NCBI GenBank assembly: GCA_964653145.1
Contig: CAZZCG010000007.1
Span: 1 to 64,000, forward strand
Origin: Pseudocalidococcus sp964653145
GTDB taxonomy: Bacteria; Cyanobacteriota; Cyanobacteriia; Thermosynechococcales; Thermosynechococcaceae
Reading direction: 5' to 3'
Length of the DNA: 64,000 bases
Shown: positions 26,388 through 36,145 of the stretch, in pieces
How positions within the stretch are numbered: the stretch's first letter is position 1
Layout of the letters: each line of letters starts with the position of its first letter
Made by a program: the position numbers and the translations under genes
Notes under the pieces: model-generated
What the model was told of the DNA's origin: nothing
Seen by the model: only the letters and a program-made list of their open reading frames with translations
Database searches by the model: none

Positions 26388-27617
26388 CTAATTCTTGGGC
26401 TGAATCCGCAACAACTGACCATTGGCCTGATCCGTAATGACGTAGAGCAACCCATCGGGGCCCTGGCGAACATCCCGCACCCTTGCACCCACCGGAATTC
26501 GGGCCTGGTCAGTCACATTACCCAACTCATCCACTTGAATTTTTCGCACCTCTTGGGCAACTAATCCCCCGGCAAAAATCACCCCAGACCAGGCCGGTAC
26601 TGTCTCACCCCGATAAACCACTAATCCCGATGGAGCAATCGCCGGAGTCCAGACTAACTTTGGATCGATCATGCCCGGTTGGGTGCGGAGGGGGGTAATT
26701 TCTGCGCCGGTATATTCTTCACTAAAGGTGACAATTGGCCAACCGTAGTTTTCCCCTGGTTTGATCAAGTTCAATTCATCCCCGCCCCGGGAGCCATGTT
26801 CCGTTGACCAAATGGTTTGAGTGGCTGGATCAATGGCCAGGCCTTGAATGTTCCGATGGCCCGTGCTCAATAAACTGGGCTGGGCCTGGGGATTATTGCG
26901 AAACGGGTTATCAGCGGGAATCGAACCATCAGGATTAATCCGATGAATCTTTCCTAAATCGCTGTCGAGGTTCTGGGCCTGGTTCCGAATCAATTCCCCA
27001 TTTAGTTCTAGTGGCGGATTGCCCCCATCCCCAATTGCAACTAATAACGTCCCATCTGCCATCCAGGCCAAGCGGGCGCCAAAATGCTGGGTTCCGGTTT
27101 TGCTGGGTTCAGTCTTAAAAATCACCTCAACATCAGTCAGGCGGTTATCAGTGAGCACGGCCCGGGCAACTTGGGTTTGGTTGGCCTGGGAATTTCCGGC
27201 AGCATAGGCAAAATAGATCAAATTGTTGTCAGCAAAGTTTGGATCCACGGCAATATCCAACAGTCCCCCCTGGCCTTGGGCAAAAATTTCCGGTAGGCCT
27301 GGAATTAGTTGGCGTTGAAGTTGCCCATCTTGAACTAAGCGCAATCGGCCCGGTCGTTCCGTAATCAACAAATCGCCATTGGGTAACCAGGCTAGGCCCC
27401 AGGGGTGTTCTAAGCCCTCAACCAGGGTCACTGACTCCAGATCAGCAACCTCTGGAACTTGGCGGGGACTCATTAATTGGGAAACTTGGGCATTGGGATT
27501 GGCCTGGCTGGCGGGGGGATTGCCTGGCAACCCACAACTACTAAACCCTAAGGTCACCACCAGGGCCAAACAACTGCGGCAGACTTCCGGGATGAATCGC
27601 GGCATAACACCCATCAA
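26388..27617 (-). CDS. PQQ-dependent sugar dehydrogenase (Gdh/sorbosone type), lipoprotein
   Basis: About 409 residues. A signal peptide with a lipobox (GFSSC, Cys28) predicts anchoring to the membrane outside the cytoplasm. The rest is a six-bladed beta-propeller with glucose/sorbosone dehydrogenase marks: GLEHPWGLAWLPNGDLLITERPGRL, GHRNIQGLAIDP and STEHGSRGGDELN. It may oxidise aldoses using PQQ if that cofactor is available; no PQQ synthesis gene is in the window. An ATG at 27605 is an alternative start. Confidence 0.88.
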   Translation of the reverse strand: MMGVMPRFIPEVCRSCLALVVTLGFSSCGLPGNPPASQANPNAQVSQLMSPRQVPEVADLESVTLVEGLEHPWGLAWLPNGDLLITERPGRLRLVQDGQLQRQLIPGLPEIFAQGQGGLLDIAVDPNFADNNLIYFAYAAGNSQANQTQVARAVLTDNRLTDVEVIFKTEPSKTGTQHFGARLAWMADGTLLVAIGDGGNPPLELNGELIRNQAQNLDSDLGKIHRINPDGSIPADNPFRNNPQAQPSLLSTGHRNIQGLAIDPATQTIWSTEHGSRGGDELNLIKPGENYGWPIVTFSEEYTGAEITPLRTQPGMIDPKLVWTPAIAPSGLVVYRGETVPAWSGVIFAGGLVAQEVRKIQVDELGNVTDQARIPVGARVRDVRQGPDGLLYVITDQANGQLLRIQPKN

Positions 27618-27734
27618 GAACGGAGGAACATTTCGACCGGATCACCCCAAGCCGATACCTTTACCGATGGAATTACGGGGCCTGGAGTTCCGCCAGCGAG
27701 AAACAGTCCAGTTTTCAGGGTAGCAATTCAAAGC

Positions 27735-29702
27735 CTAGGGGGTCGTTTCCAGCAGCACTTCCACCGTGCCAATGGCATCAGTACTATTAACGGCTTCGTT
27801 ATTTCCGGCTTCAGGATTACTGTCGGTGGCATCGGCACTGGGACTGGGGGACGGGGGGGGAAGACTTGCGGTACTGGTGGCCGGATTCGGGGAGGTGGGT
27901 GCAGGCGGGTTTTCCGGATTAGCTTCCGGGGACGGGGATGCAGCAGCGAGGCGAGTGGCGGCATTTTGGACAATTGGGGCAATATTTTGGCGGTAATAAT
28001 CCGAGTCTTCAGGAATGGGTTGCCCGTTAATCCGAACTTGTTGGGCCAATTGAATCGCCTCTTCCCACTGTTGTTGATCAAAGGCGCGACGGGATTGGGC
28101 GAGCAGGTTCTGATTGGCGGAAAATTCCCCTTGCCAACTGGCCAAGGCATCCTGGGCAACGGCATAGCTTGGGCTGGAACTGGGAATCGTTTGGGCGAGG
28201 GCGAGGGCCTGGTTTAAATCCCCACTGAGATAGGCCTGGCTGGCTTGGGATAAGAGACGATCAGACCATTGACCTAAAAGTTCTTGGGCGGCGGTATGGG
28301 CTGGGTCTGTTGCAGGAATTTTGCCCAGTAGGGCCAGGGCCTGGGGTAGTTCTCCAGCTTGCTCTAATTGTTCAGCCGGTCCCAACGTACATTGAATCCG
28401 AACCCCCATGGCCTGGTTATATTCGGTCTCATCCGCGGGAATCTGACTAATCAGGGTTTGGCAGGCAGTAAAGTTTCCTTGGGCTTGCTCTTGCCGGGCC
28501 TGGTCGAGAACAGCTTGCCACTCAGAAGGGGCTGTTGCAAAATTCCATCCGGCACCAATAATTCCCAGACCAGCCAACGCTGCGATCCCCACACCGCCCA
28601 AAACCCAGAGTTTTTGCCTAGGCAGTAGGGTCGGCACAGTGACAGACTTAACCGCCGATTGAGACTTAGGACGGGTAATTGCTCCATCGGAGGTAATTTG
28701 CTGATCCAAAACAGCCATCTCCGCCGCGGTCAGTAATTCACCATGAACCGAGGGGGTGGGCAGTGCTGGATCAAAGGTGACAGGGGGGGTAGTCTCAATG
28801 GTTTCCGGGGGTGGCTCCAATAGGGTCGTGGCCCTGGGGCTGGAGTTGGCCATGGCCGCAACACTAACGGGCGCATAAAAGTTTGTTAACTGCAACAATC
28901 CCCGCAGCGCATCCGCCGCATTGGTAAACCGCGTCTGGGGGTCTGGGTGGGCCAGTTGGTTGACAAAGTCTTCAAACTCAAAATTAGCCAGGGCAAAGGA
29001 AGACCAAATCAGGGTTCCAGTTTCCGGATCCTTAGGAATGGATTCAAGGCGCATCCCCGTCAAAGCCCGAATTCCCAAAAATCCCACCGCCTGGACATCA
29101 CGCCCATAATCGGGAATCACAAAGCCATCGGGAGTCGCAGCATATCCTGGGGTAGAGACGGCAATACTGACGTGAACATCACCATCGGCCGTAATGACCT
29201 GGGTTTGCTCCTGTTTGACGGTGGCAAAGTCCACTAAAACCAATCGATTATCCCGGTACCGCCGCACGAGATTTTCCGGTTTAACATCCCCGTGGACAAC
29301 CCCTTGACTGTGGGCAAAACTAAGGATTTCTAAAACTTCTCGCAGCAGGTCTGTGGTTTGGGACTCACTCCAGCGATAGTCAACTTTAAACTCCACATCA
29401 AGGGTGTGCCCCTCAGCATAGTCATGGACAATGAAAAACTCATCATCTTGCTCGAAATGGCCAACCAACGCAGGCATCTGATCGTGATCACCCAAACGCC
29501 TAAGAATTTCAGCCTGCCGTTGAAAGAGTTGACGAACTTTTTTTAAGAACGCTGGGGTATGACTGCCGGGCTTGAGGTGCTTAATGATACAGAGGGGATT
29601 ACTGGCCCGTCCCAAATCCTTGGCTAAGTAGGTATCACCAAATCCCCCAGTTCCTAAAAGCCTAAGGATAAAGTAGCGTTCTTGGATGAGTTGGTTAATC
29701 AC
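27735..29702 (-). CDS. Membrane Ser/Thr protein kinase with TPR-like extracellular part
   Basis: 655 residues. The kinase domain spans about 1-280: glycine loop GTGGFG (17-22), Lys41, catalytic loop HGDVKPEN with Asp139, and metal site DFA (158-160) instead of DFG. A proline-rich juxtamembrane region is followed by one membrane helix (about 364-386) and an extracytoplasmic part with helical repeats of about 35-40 residues resembling TPRs, then a Pro/Ser-rich tail. Key catalytic residues are kept, so it is probably active despite HRD to HGD and DFG to DFA. Starts with GTG. Confidence 0.88.
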   Translation of the reverse strand: MINQLIQERYFILRLLGTGGFGDTYLAKDLGRASNPLCIIKHLKPGSHTPAFLKKVRQLFQRQAEILRRLGDHDQMPALVGHFEQDDEFFIVHDYAEGHTLDVEFKVDYRWSESQTTDLLREVLEILSFAHSQGVVHGDVKPENLVRRYRDNRLVLVDFATVKQEQTQVITADGDVHVSIAVSTPGYAATPDGFVIPDYGRDVQAVGFLGIRALTGMRLESIPKDPETGTLIWSSFALANFEFEDFVNQLAHPDPQTRFTNAADALRGLLQLTNFYAPVSVAAMANSSPRATTLLEPPPETIETTPPVTFDPALPTPSVHGELLTAAEMAVLDQQITSDGAITRPKSQSAVKSVTVPTLLPRQKLWVLGGVGIAALAGLGIIGAGWNFATAPSEWQAVLDQARQEQAQGNFTACQTLISQIPADETEYNQAMGVRIQCTLGPAEQLEQAGELPQALALLGKIPATDPAHTAAQELLGQWSDRLLSQASQAYLSGDLNQALALAQTIPSSSPSYAVAQDALASWQGEFSANQNLLAQSRRAFDQQQWEEAIQLAQQVRINGQPIPEDSDYYRQNIAPIVQNAATRLAAASPSPEANPENPPAPTSPNPATSTASLPPPSPSPSADATDSNPEAGNNEAVNSTDAIGTVEVLLETTP

Positions 29703-30051
29703 GGGCTAAACATGATAGTAATAGTTGAGCGGAAACAGTCAAGCAAAACTAACTTAACGTGATGTTAAATTTATTCTCATTAAAATCATGTTATCTGGAC
29801 TACAAAAACACCATGAATTTTAGTCATTAGCCCTCTTAGCCAGGCCTGATTCGGATTCAACTTATTGATAGAAACGTATTGAAAGCATTGATTTATTTTT
29901 AATCTCAAAAATATTAGCCAACCAGTTGCCCACAGGATGAACTAAGACTGGGTTCAACTAACCTCTGCTGCCTTGGAATCACGGTGAAAGCAACCCGGCC
30001 CAGGCCCCAGGGTAAAATTAAGAGGTGACAACATCATTGAGCAAAGACGCG
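29703..30051. other. AT-rich divergent intergenic region
   Basis: 349 bases between the divergent kinase and YciI genes. It contains AT-rich stretches (for example 29759-29815 and 29880-29925) suitable for promoters. No gene, repeat or structured RNA was recognised. Confidence 0.6.
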
Positions 30052-30324
30052 ATGGCTAAGTTTGTGGCAATTGGGCATTACTGTGACGATGTGCTAGAAA
30101 AACGCGCCCCCTACCGAGAAGCCCATTTAGCCGGACTCCAGGCCCAGAAAGAAGAAGGCACCTTAGTTACCATTGGCCCGACCAAGGATCTAACCCTATT
30201 TGTGGCGATCTATGAGGCTAATGCACTAGCAACTGTGGAAGCTCTGATTACCGGGGATCCCTATTGGCAAAATGGTGTGTGGACAGATTACGAGATTAAG
30301 GAGTGGATCCAGGCCATTGGTTAA
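30052..30324 (+). CDS. YciI-like protein
   Basis: About 90 residues of the YCII-related alpha/beta family: an early HYCDDVLEKR-x-P-x-R segment, a GTLVTIGPTKDLT core and a YWQNGVWTDYEIKEW ending. Family members share a dimeric ferredoxin-like fold with a conserved His-Asp pair and mostly unknown roles. The ATG at 30052 matches the usual MAKF start; a GTG at 30025 would add nine residues. It lies 70 bases upstream of the amine oxidase gene. Confidence 0.85.
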   Translation: MAKFVAIGHYCDDVLEKRAPYREAHLAGLQAQKEEGTLVTIGPTKDLTLFVAIYEANALATVEALITGDPYWQNGVWTDYEIKEWIQAIG

Positions 30325-30394
30325 GGATGCTTCTCCCTGGCTTAGTTTTTGCGTCAAGATAGGAGAATAAGACCTTTGCCTTTCAGCCCGAATC

Positions 30395-32347
30395 ATGATC
30401 GCTGCCCCTTGCCACGCCAAAACGACCCCAGCCTCTGAATACCGTCATCCCCTTGATCCCCTTGGCCTGGAGGAAGTGGCCAGCGCCGTTGCCATTGTCA
30501 AAGCTGCAAAGCATCTGGGGCGGCATTATCGTTTTTCCACCGTAACTCTCCACGAACCCGAGAAAGCAGCGGTCTATAACTTTAAGCCCGGAGATGAGAT
30601 TCTTCGCCAGGCCAAGATTGTTCTTTTAGACAACGACACCGGCAAAACCTATGAAGCCATCGTCAATCTGAATCTGGGGATCGTCGCCGCCTGGGCAGAA
30701 ATTCCCGGAGTGACACCACGGATTATGACCGACGAGGTGGTGGAGGCCGAACAAGCGATCAAAGCCCATCCAGATTTTCAAGCCGCCCTTGCCAAACGGG
30801 GGATTACCAATATTGATCTGGTGATGGTAGATCCCTGGGTTCCGGGATATTTTGATGTTCCCGAAGAAAAGGGAGTGCGCTTGGCCCGAGCCATTGTCTG
30901 GTTGCGAATGAGTCCCCATGATAATGCCTACGCTCACCCAGTTGAGGGCCTGGTGCCGGTAATTGATCTCAACAAAATGCAGGTAGTCAAGGTTGAGGAT
31001 CACGGGCTTGTCCCAATTCCACCCACCGATGGTAACTACGCCGCTGAATTTATTAAAACCCCCCGCACTGATATCAAACCGCTGCAAATTGTCCAACCCG
31101 AGGGGCCAAGTTTTCAGGTCGAAGGTCACTTAATTAAATGGCAAAAGTGGCAGATTCGAGTTGGCTTTACCCCGCGGGAGGGTCTGGTTCTCTATACCGT
31201 GGGCTATGAGGATCAAGGGCGAGTTCGGCCGATTATGTACCGGGCTTCCATGGCCGAAATGGTAGTTCCCTATGGTGATCCCCGCCCACAACATTTCCGT
31301 AAAAATGCCTTTGATGTCGGCGAAATTGGCCTGGGGAGCTTGGCAAATTCCCTCAAACTGGGCTGTGATTGCCTCGGGGAAATTTATTATTTTGATGCAG
31401 TCGTTAATGACAGTCGCGGTGGGGCGGTGCTCATTGAAAACGCAATTTGTCTGCACGAAGAAGATTATGGAATTCTCTGGAAACATGTAGATTGGCGGCT
31501 CGAGGCCACAGAAGTTCGACGGTCACGGCGCTTGGTCCTATCATTCATTGCTTCCATTGATAACTACGAGTATGGTTTTTTCTGGTATTTCTATCAGGAT
31601 GGGACTATTCAATACGAAGTTAAACTGACGGGAATTTTACTCTGTGCCGCTGTGGGCAATACTCCCGAATATGGCACCTTGGTTGCGCCGGAGCTCAATG
31701 CCCTCAATCATCAGCATTTTTTTAGTATGCGGCTGGACATGAGTGTGGATGGAGAGGAGAATTCCGTCTATGAAACCCACTCCGAGGCCATTCCACCCGG
31801 CCCAAATAATCCACAAATGAATGCGTTTGTAGCCAAAAAAGTCCTACTTAAAACAGAATCTGAGGCCCAGCAACTCATTGATCCCTTTATTGCCCGCAGT
31901 TGGTTGATTGCCAATCCTAATGTGAAAAACTATTTGGGGCAACCTGTGGCTTATAAGCTAATTCCCGCTGAAACCTGCTTGCCCTTTGCCAATGACGGGG
32001 CCTGGGTCATCAAGCGCGCCGAATTCCTCAAAAAGCATCTTTGGGTGACCCCTTACCATCCCAATGAAAACTTCCCTGCGGGCGATCACCCCAACCAACA
32101 CCCAGGGGGAGAAGGATTAGTGAAATGGACCCAGGCCAATCGGGATCTAGAAAATACCGATGTTGTCGTTTGGTATAACTTTGGTCATCATCATATTCCC
32201 CGTCCAGAGGATTGGCCGATTATGCCCGCTGCTTATATTGGTTTCCATCTCAAACCCTATGGATTCTTTGACCGCAACCCTGGCCTGGATGTCCCCCCCA
32301 ATTCGGTTATTAATAGAAGTTGTGAAGCATCTTCTGGTTGTGATTAA
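30395..32347 (+). CDS. Copper-containing primary amine oxidase
   Basis: Oxidises primary amines to aldehydes, releasing ammonia and H2O2. The 650-residue protein holds the full catalytic set: NYEY at 390-393 with Tyr391 as topaquinone precursor, the putative catalytic base Asp334 (YFD), and copper ligands His439, His441 (HQH) and His600 (HIPRPEDWP). The N-terminal region from residue 20 has the N2/N3 domains. No signal peptide is obvious, so a cytoplasmic location is likely. Uncommon in cyanobacteria as far as I know. The preceding YciI gene may belong to the same unit. Confidence 0.93.
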   Translation: MIAAPCHAKTTPASEYRHPLDPLGLEEVASAVAIVKAAKHLGRHYRFSTVTLHEPEKAAVYNFKPGDEILRQAKIVLLDNDTGKTYEAIVNLNLGIVAAWAEIPGVTPRIMTDEVVEAEQAIKAHPDFQAALAKRGITNIDLVMVDPWVPGYFDVPEEKGVRLARAIVWLRMSPHDNAYAHPVEGLVPVIDLNKMQVVKVEDHGLVPIPPTDGNYAAEFIKTPRTDIKPLQIVQPEGPSFQVEGHLIKWQKWQIRVGFTPREGLVLYTVGYEDQGRVRPIMYRASMAEMVVPYGDPRPQHFRKNAFDVGEIGLGSLANSLKLGCDCLGEIYYFDAVVNDSRGGAVLIENAICLHEEDYGILWKHVDWRLEATEVRRSRRLVLSFIASIDNYEYGFFWYFYQDGTIQYEVKLTGILLCAAVGNTPEYGTLVAPELNALNHQHFFSMRLDMSVDGEENSVYETHSEAIPPGPNNPQMNAFVAKKVLLKTESEAQQLIDPFIARSWLIANPNVKNYLGQPVAYKLIPAETCLPFANDGAWVIKRAEFLKKHLWVTPYHPNENFPAGDHPNQHPGGEGLVKWTQANRDLENTDVVVWYNFGHHHIPRPEDWPIMPAAYIGFHLKPYGFFDRNPGLDVPPNSVINRSCEASSGCD

Positions 32348-32477
32348 GCTATATGTCTATCGTTAAAATTTCCTAGATCGATAAAACCCTCTCGTACAAC
32401 TAACAATCCTGCGGTCGAAATTCCTTATCTTTGATATCTATTGAGACAATTCATTTCCTACCCCCGCCCCAACGAAA

Positions 32478-32975
32478 ATGGCCCTCACCACTTGTCCGGT
32501 TCCCACTGAGCAACGCCCCATTAATGAATTCCAGGCCCTGCAAGAATCCTGGTTTTTTGGCTGGTCAACCCTAGGGAGTGGGAAGTTTTGGCGGATCATT
32601 GGCCTGGCTTGGGTTCTACCGTGGATAGTTTCTGGGCCCGTTGCTGCCAGCAGTTTTCCGTGGGAAGATTATCCCCTGATTTGGTTGTTGACCGCTGCCG
32701 CTGGGGCCAATGTGGGAGTCAGTCTGGTGATTCTGCGGCTGTATTTGGGGTGGGGCTACGTCAGCAAACGCCTTTGGAGCGAAACCGTCATTTACGAGGA
32801 AACTGGGTGGTATGACTGCCAGGCCTGGGAGAAACCCCCGGAAGAACTTGCTAAAGATCGGCTAATTGTTTCCTATCAACTCAATCCGATCCTGAATCGC
32901 TTAGGTCGGCTATTGCTGGGATTTGGGACGTTGACTTTGACTGAAATTGCCTTGGTTCTTTGGCTTTACCCCTAA
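32478..32975 (+). CDS. CGLD27-like protein (DUF1230)
   Basis: 165-residue membrane protein of the DUF1230/CGLD27 family, found in oxygenic phototrophs and named after a conserved green-lineage gene of Chlamydomonas. It opens with CPVPTEQRPINEF-x4-ESWFFGW, the family signature, and has three or four hydrophobic helices with an ETGWYDCQAW loop near residues 113-122. Role is thought to concern the photosynthetic membrane or metal homeostasis but is not established. Its stop lies 44 bases from the end of the convergent TauE-like gene. Confidence 0.88.
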   Translation: MALTTCPVPTEQRPINEFQALQESWFFGWSTLGSGKFWRIIGLAWVLPWIVSGPVAASSFPWEDYPLIWLLTAAAGANVGVSLVILRLYLGWGYVSKRLWSETVIYEETGWYDCQAWEKPPEELAKDRLIVSYQLNPILNRLGRLLLGFGTLTLTEIALVLWLYP

Positions 32976-33019
32976 TGTATATCCTTCGGTTGTCATGGAT
33001 CACGGGGTGGGGCAGATCG

Positions 33020-33775
33020 CTAAAGCATTCGCCAAATCAGCTGACTCAGTTCAACAACGACGATGAAAATCAGCATGCGATAGATCCAGACCTTAATCCA
33101 GGGTTTCATGGCGATTTTTGCTGCCATCCAAGAGCCAACGGTACTACCCAGGGCCAGCAGCATGCCAACTGACCAGTCAATATCTCCGCCCAAGTCAAAA
33201 ATACCAAGGGCTAAAATCGAAGTGCACAGCAGCAATACCCCTTTGACGACAATGGCCTGACTCAAGTCGTAACCAACGATCAAGATGAGGGCAAGTAAGG
33301 TGTAAGTGCCAGAGTCCACTACAAGAAATCCTGTCCACAGACCAACGGCAAAAAATACAAGGCAGGTTTTCCAAATAGGAGTATTCCGATGTTGTGACTC
33401 ACTTTTTAAAAGGTCTTTTGAATGGGTTAAGAGCATAATCAGGGCTATGCCCACCGCAATCGTAATGGCCCAGTCAATCACCTGGGATCGCAAGAGGGAA
33501 GCCCATAGAGCCCCAATTGCTGTCCCAATGCAGGTGGGAATTGCCAGAGACAAGCTTTTTTTCCAGGGGATCAGACCGGCCCGCTCAAAGACAATGATTC
33601 GGGCTAAGGCACCGGTGAAAATGCTCAAGCGATTCGTACCATTGGCAATATCCGGGGGGATGCCCAGAAAGATGAGCAGGGGGAGGGTAATCGTTGAGCC
33701 GCTACTGGCCAGGGTATTGGCAAACCCTGCCCCAAGCCCCGCAGTGACTAGCATTAAACCTGTAGCTACGTTCAT
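33020..33775 (-). CDS. TauE/SafE family permease, second copy
   Basis: 251 residues with about eight membrane helices. The N-terminal half has GLGAGFANTLASSGSTITLPLLIFLGIPP, the variant seen in the TSUP branch without the GIGGG motif. It differs clearly from the copy at 25.6 kb, so substrates may differ. It lies 67 bases downstream of the sufD stop on the other side of 33843, same strand, but probably has its own function. Confidence 0.85.
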   Translation of the reverse strand: MNVATGLMLVTAGLGAGFANTLASSGSTITLPLLIFLGIPPDIANGTNRLSIFTGALARIIVFERAGLIPWKKSLSLAIPTCIGTAIGALWASLLRSQVIDWAITIAVGIALIMLLTHSKDLLKSESQHRNTPIWKTCLVFFAVGLWTGFLVVDSGTYTLLALILIVGYDLSQAIVVKGVLLLCTSILALGIFDLGGDIDWSVGMLLALGSTVGSWMAAKIAMKPWIKVWIYRMLIFIVVVELSQLIWRML

Positions 33776-33842
33776 TGAATCTTCAGCATCAGTAAATGGA
33801 GAAGTTGGCAGAGCTGTAACGCTAGGGATTAATATCTAGTCG

Positions 33843-35201
33843 TTATTGAGAATCTGATTGTTCGCCATCGTAATGAATTTGACCAAAAATGCCTATGGCA
33901 AGCTCCTGGGCGAGGGAAGGAATTTGAAATTCATCCAGCATTTCCACCGCAAACGCTCGAATTAGGAGGTCTTTTGCCTGTTGCAGATCCAGGCCCCGGC
34001 TTTGGAGATAGAAGACATCATCATCAGCCAACTGGCTAACCGTCGCCCCATGGGCACACTTGACATTGTCCGCAACAATTTCCAACTGGGGTTTTGTATC
34101 AATCCGGGCTTTGGGGGACAGTAACAAGTTCCGACTGAGTTGGGAGGCATCGGTCATTTGCGCGGCCTGGGGGACAACGACTTTCCCATTAAAAACAGCC
34201 CTGGCACGGCCTCCCACAATACATTTATGAACCTGCTGACTACTACAGTGGGGGGCAGAAAAGACAATGCTGGAATGGGTATCAGCCAACTGCTTGCCCG
34301 AGGCCACCGCCAACCCTTCAAGACTGGTGATCGTTTCAGCGGCGTTACTGTGAATTTCCCAATTATGGCGGGCTAGGCGGCCACCCCAACCGATGGCATG
34401 ACCGTTATACTGGCTTTGCTTGGCCTGGGCAACACTGGTTTTACCGATATGGATAGCAGTGGAAGCGTGTCGTTGAATGCGAGTATGATCAAGTTCCGCT
34501 TGGGCACCCAAATAAATTTCTGTCACTGCATTGGTCAAGGTTTCATCAGTTAACCCTGAGCGATAGTCTTCTACAAGGGTCAAGGAGCTTCCGGGCTGCA
34601 ACACCACCAAAATGCGCGGATGAACCACCGTGGCCTGGGGAGCTGTGGTCAAAGAAACAAGGTGAATGACAAACCCTGGGCAAACTTTTGCTTCCACTTC
34701 AATGGTCAACACATCCTGGCAGGCGGCAGAATTTAGGGCGGTAAACACCTCCTCAGAACCGGGTAGTTGGCCCAAAAGCGCAAGGGTTTCCGGCCGGGCC
34801 TGGGCTAAGTTCCCCACAATCACACCGGGATGGGAATTACCCACATCCGATAACTCTGGGGAAAATACACCATTGACCATCACCATTCGCAGATGCTGCT
34901 CGGCTAGGCGGGGTAGAACAACTTCAACGGGGCCTGGAGTTGCCGGGGGAGCGATAAATTTTCTTTGCGTTATCGCTGCTAAATCCGTAAACCGCCATTC
35001 TTCATCCCGGGTCGTGGGGATTAATTGTTCATGGAGGGTCAATTCAGCGGTCTGTCGCAAATTGTTTAATGTTTCCAGGCCAGCCTGACCTAAAACAGAC
35101 CAGTCTAAATTTTCCCGTAGCTTTAGCAAATCTCCAAGCTGTGTCAGTCCCTTTTCGGCAGGAGATACTGGGCGATCAGAATTAGGAGTCACAGACAACA
35201 T
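33843..35201 (-). CDS. sufD: Fe-S cluster assembly protein SufD
   Basis: Beta-helix scaffold subunit of the SufBCD complex that builds Fe-S clusters in the cytoplasm. About 452 residues with the SufBD core and the conserved C-terminal KCAHGATVSQLADDDVFYLQSRGL segment. The ATG at 35201 overlaps the sufC stop as TAATG, which makes translational coupling likely. An in-frame extension to 35234 lies inside sufC and is not used. The usual next gene, sufS, is not downstream. Confidence 0.95.
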   Translation of the reverse strand: MLSVTPNSDRPVSPAEKGLTQLGDLLKLRENLDWSVLGQAGLETLNNLRQTAELTLHEQLIPTTRDEEWRFTDLAAITQRKFIAPPATPGPVEVVLPRLAEQHLRMVMVNGVFSPELSDVGNSHPGVIVGNLAQARPETLALLGQLPGSEEVFTALNSAACQDVLTIEVEAKVCPGFVIHLVSLTTAPQATVVHPRILVVLQPGSSLTLVEDYRSGLTDETLTNAVTEIYLGAQAELDHTRIQRHASTAIHIGKTSVAQAKQSQYNGHAIGWGGRLARHNWEIHSNAAETITSLEGLAVASGKQLADTHSSIVFSAPHCSSQQVHKCIVGGRARAVFNGKVVVPQAAQMTDASQLSRNLLLSPKARIDTKPQLEIVADNVKCAHGATVSQLADDDVFYLQSRGLDLQQAKDLLIRAFAVEMLDEFQIPSLAQELAIGIFGQIHYDGEQSDSQ

Positions 35202-35983
35202 TAGGACACCAATGCCTCTTCTGCACGTACCCAATCGTAACCCCGGGCTTCTAACTCTAAGGCGAGTTCTTTAGGGCCTGTCAGGATAATTCGCCCATTT
35301 TCCATCACATGGACATAATCGGGAACAATATAGTCCAGTAAACGCTGGTAATGGGTAATTAGGAGGATGCCGTTGTCCGCAGTTGTTAGCTGATTGACGC
35401 CATTAGCAACAATCCGCAACGCGTCAATATCCAGACCAGAATCGGTTTCATCCAAAATCGCTAGGGTTGGTTCAAGCAGCGCCATTTGCAGAATTTCATT
35501 CCGTTTCTTCTCTCCCCCAGAAAACCCCTCATTCACACCCCGATTTAAAAAGCTGGGATCGAGCTTAACCACCTCTAGCCGTTGTCGGACTAATTCATCA
35601 AAATCAAAAACATCCAATTCATCTAATCCCTGATGTTTACGCTTGGCGTTATAGGCAACTCGAAGAAAATCCAAATTGCTAACACCAGGAATTTCTAAGG
35701 GATACTGAAACGCTAGGAAGACCCCAGCGCGGGCCCGTTCTTCCGGGGGGAGTTCAAGGAGATTTTGTCCTTGGTAAATGATCTCGCCACCCGTAACCGT
35801 GTAGTCTGGATGTCCAGCCAAAATTTTAGAAAACGTACTTTTCCCGGAACCGTTGGGGCCCATAATTGCATGGACTTCCCCAGCCCGAATTTCCAGGTTA
35901 AGTCCTTTAAGGATCGGGGTCTCTTCCACATCAGCCGTCAGTTCCCGGACTGATAAAATTACTGGACTATCGGGTTGGATCAC
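35201..35983 (-). CDS. sufC: Fe-S cluster assembly ATPase SufC
   Basis: ABC-type ATPase that drives SufB-SufD rearrangement. 260 residues with Walker A GPNGSGKST, signature FSGGEKKRNEIL, and Walker B AILDETDSGLD, the combination specific to SufC. The GTG at 35983 is chosen as start because a GGAGGA ribosome-binding site stands 5-10 bases before it. The next gene upstream on this strand is a CYTH protein; sufB, normally before sufC, is not present in the window. Confidence 0.95.
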   Translation of the reverse strand: MIQPDSPVILSVRELTADVEETPILKGLNLEIRAGEVHAIMGPNGSGKSTFSKILAGHPDYTVTGGEIIYQGQNLLELPPEERARAGVFLAFQYPLEIPGVSNLDFLRVAYNAKRKHQGLDELDVFDFDELVRQRLEVVKLDPSFLNRGVNEGFSGGEKKRNEILQMALLEPTLAILDETDSGLDIDALRIVANGVNQLTTADNGILLITHYQRLLDYIVPDYVHVMENGRIILTGPKELALELEARGYDWVRAEEALVS

Positions 35984-36145
35984 AGTATTTCCTCCAAGGG
36001 GACAGGGATGGGGACGCAAAGGTATGTATTCATTGGGAGTGCCTTGATCCTCAGTCTAGCCCAAGGCCGTCCTGGGATTTAGTCAAGGCGGCGGGGTCGG
36101 GTAATTAATTTTCCCAATGGCTGACATTAACCGCTGACACCGCAG

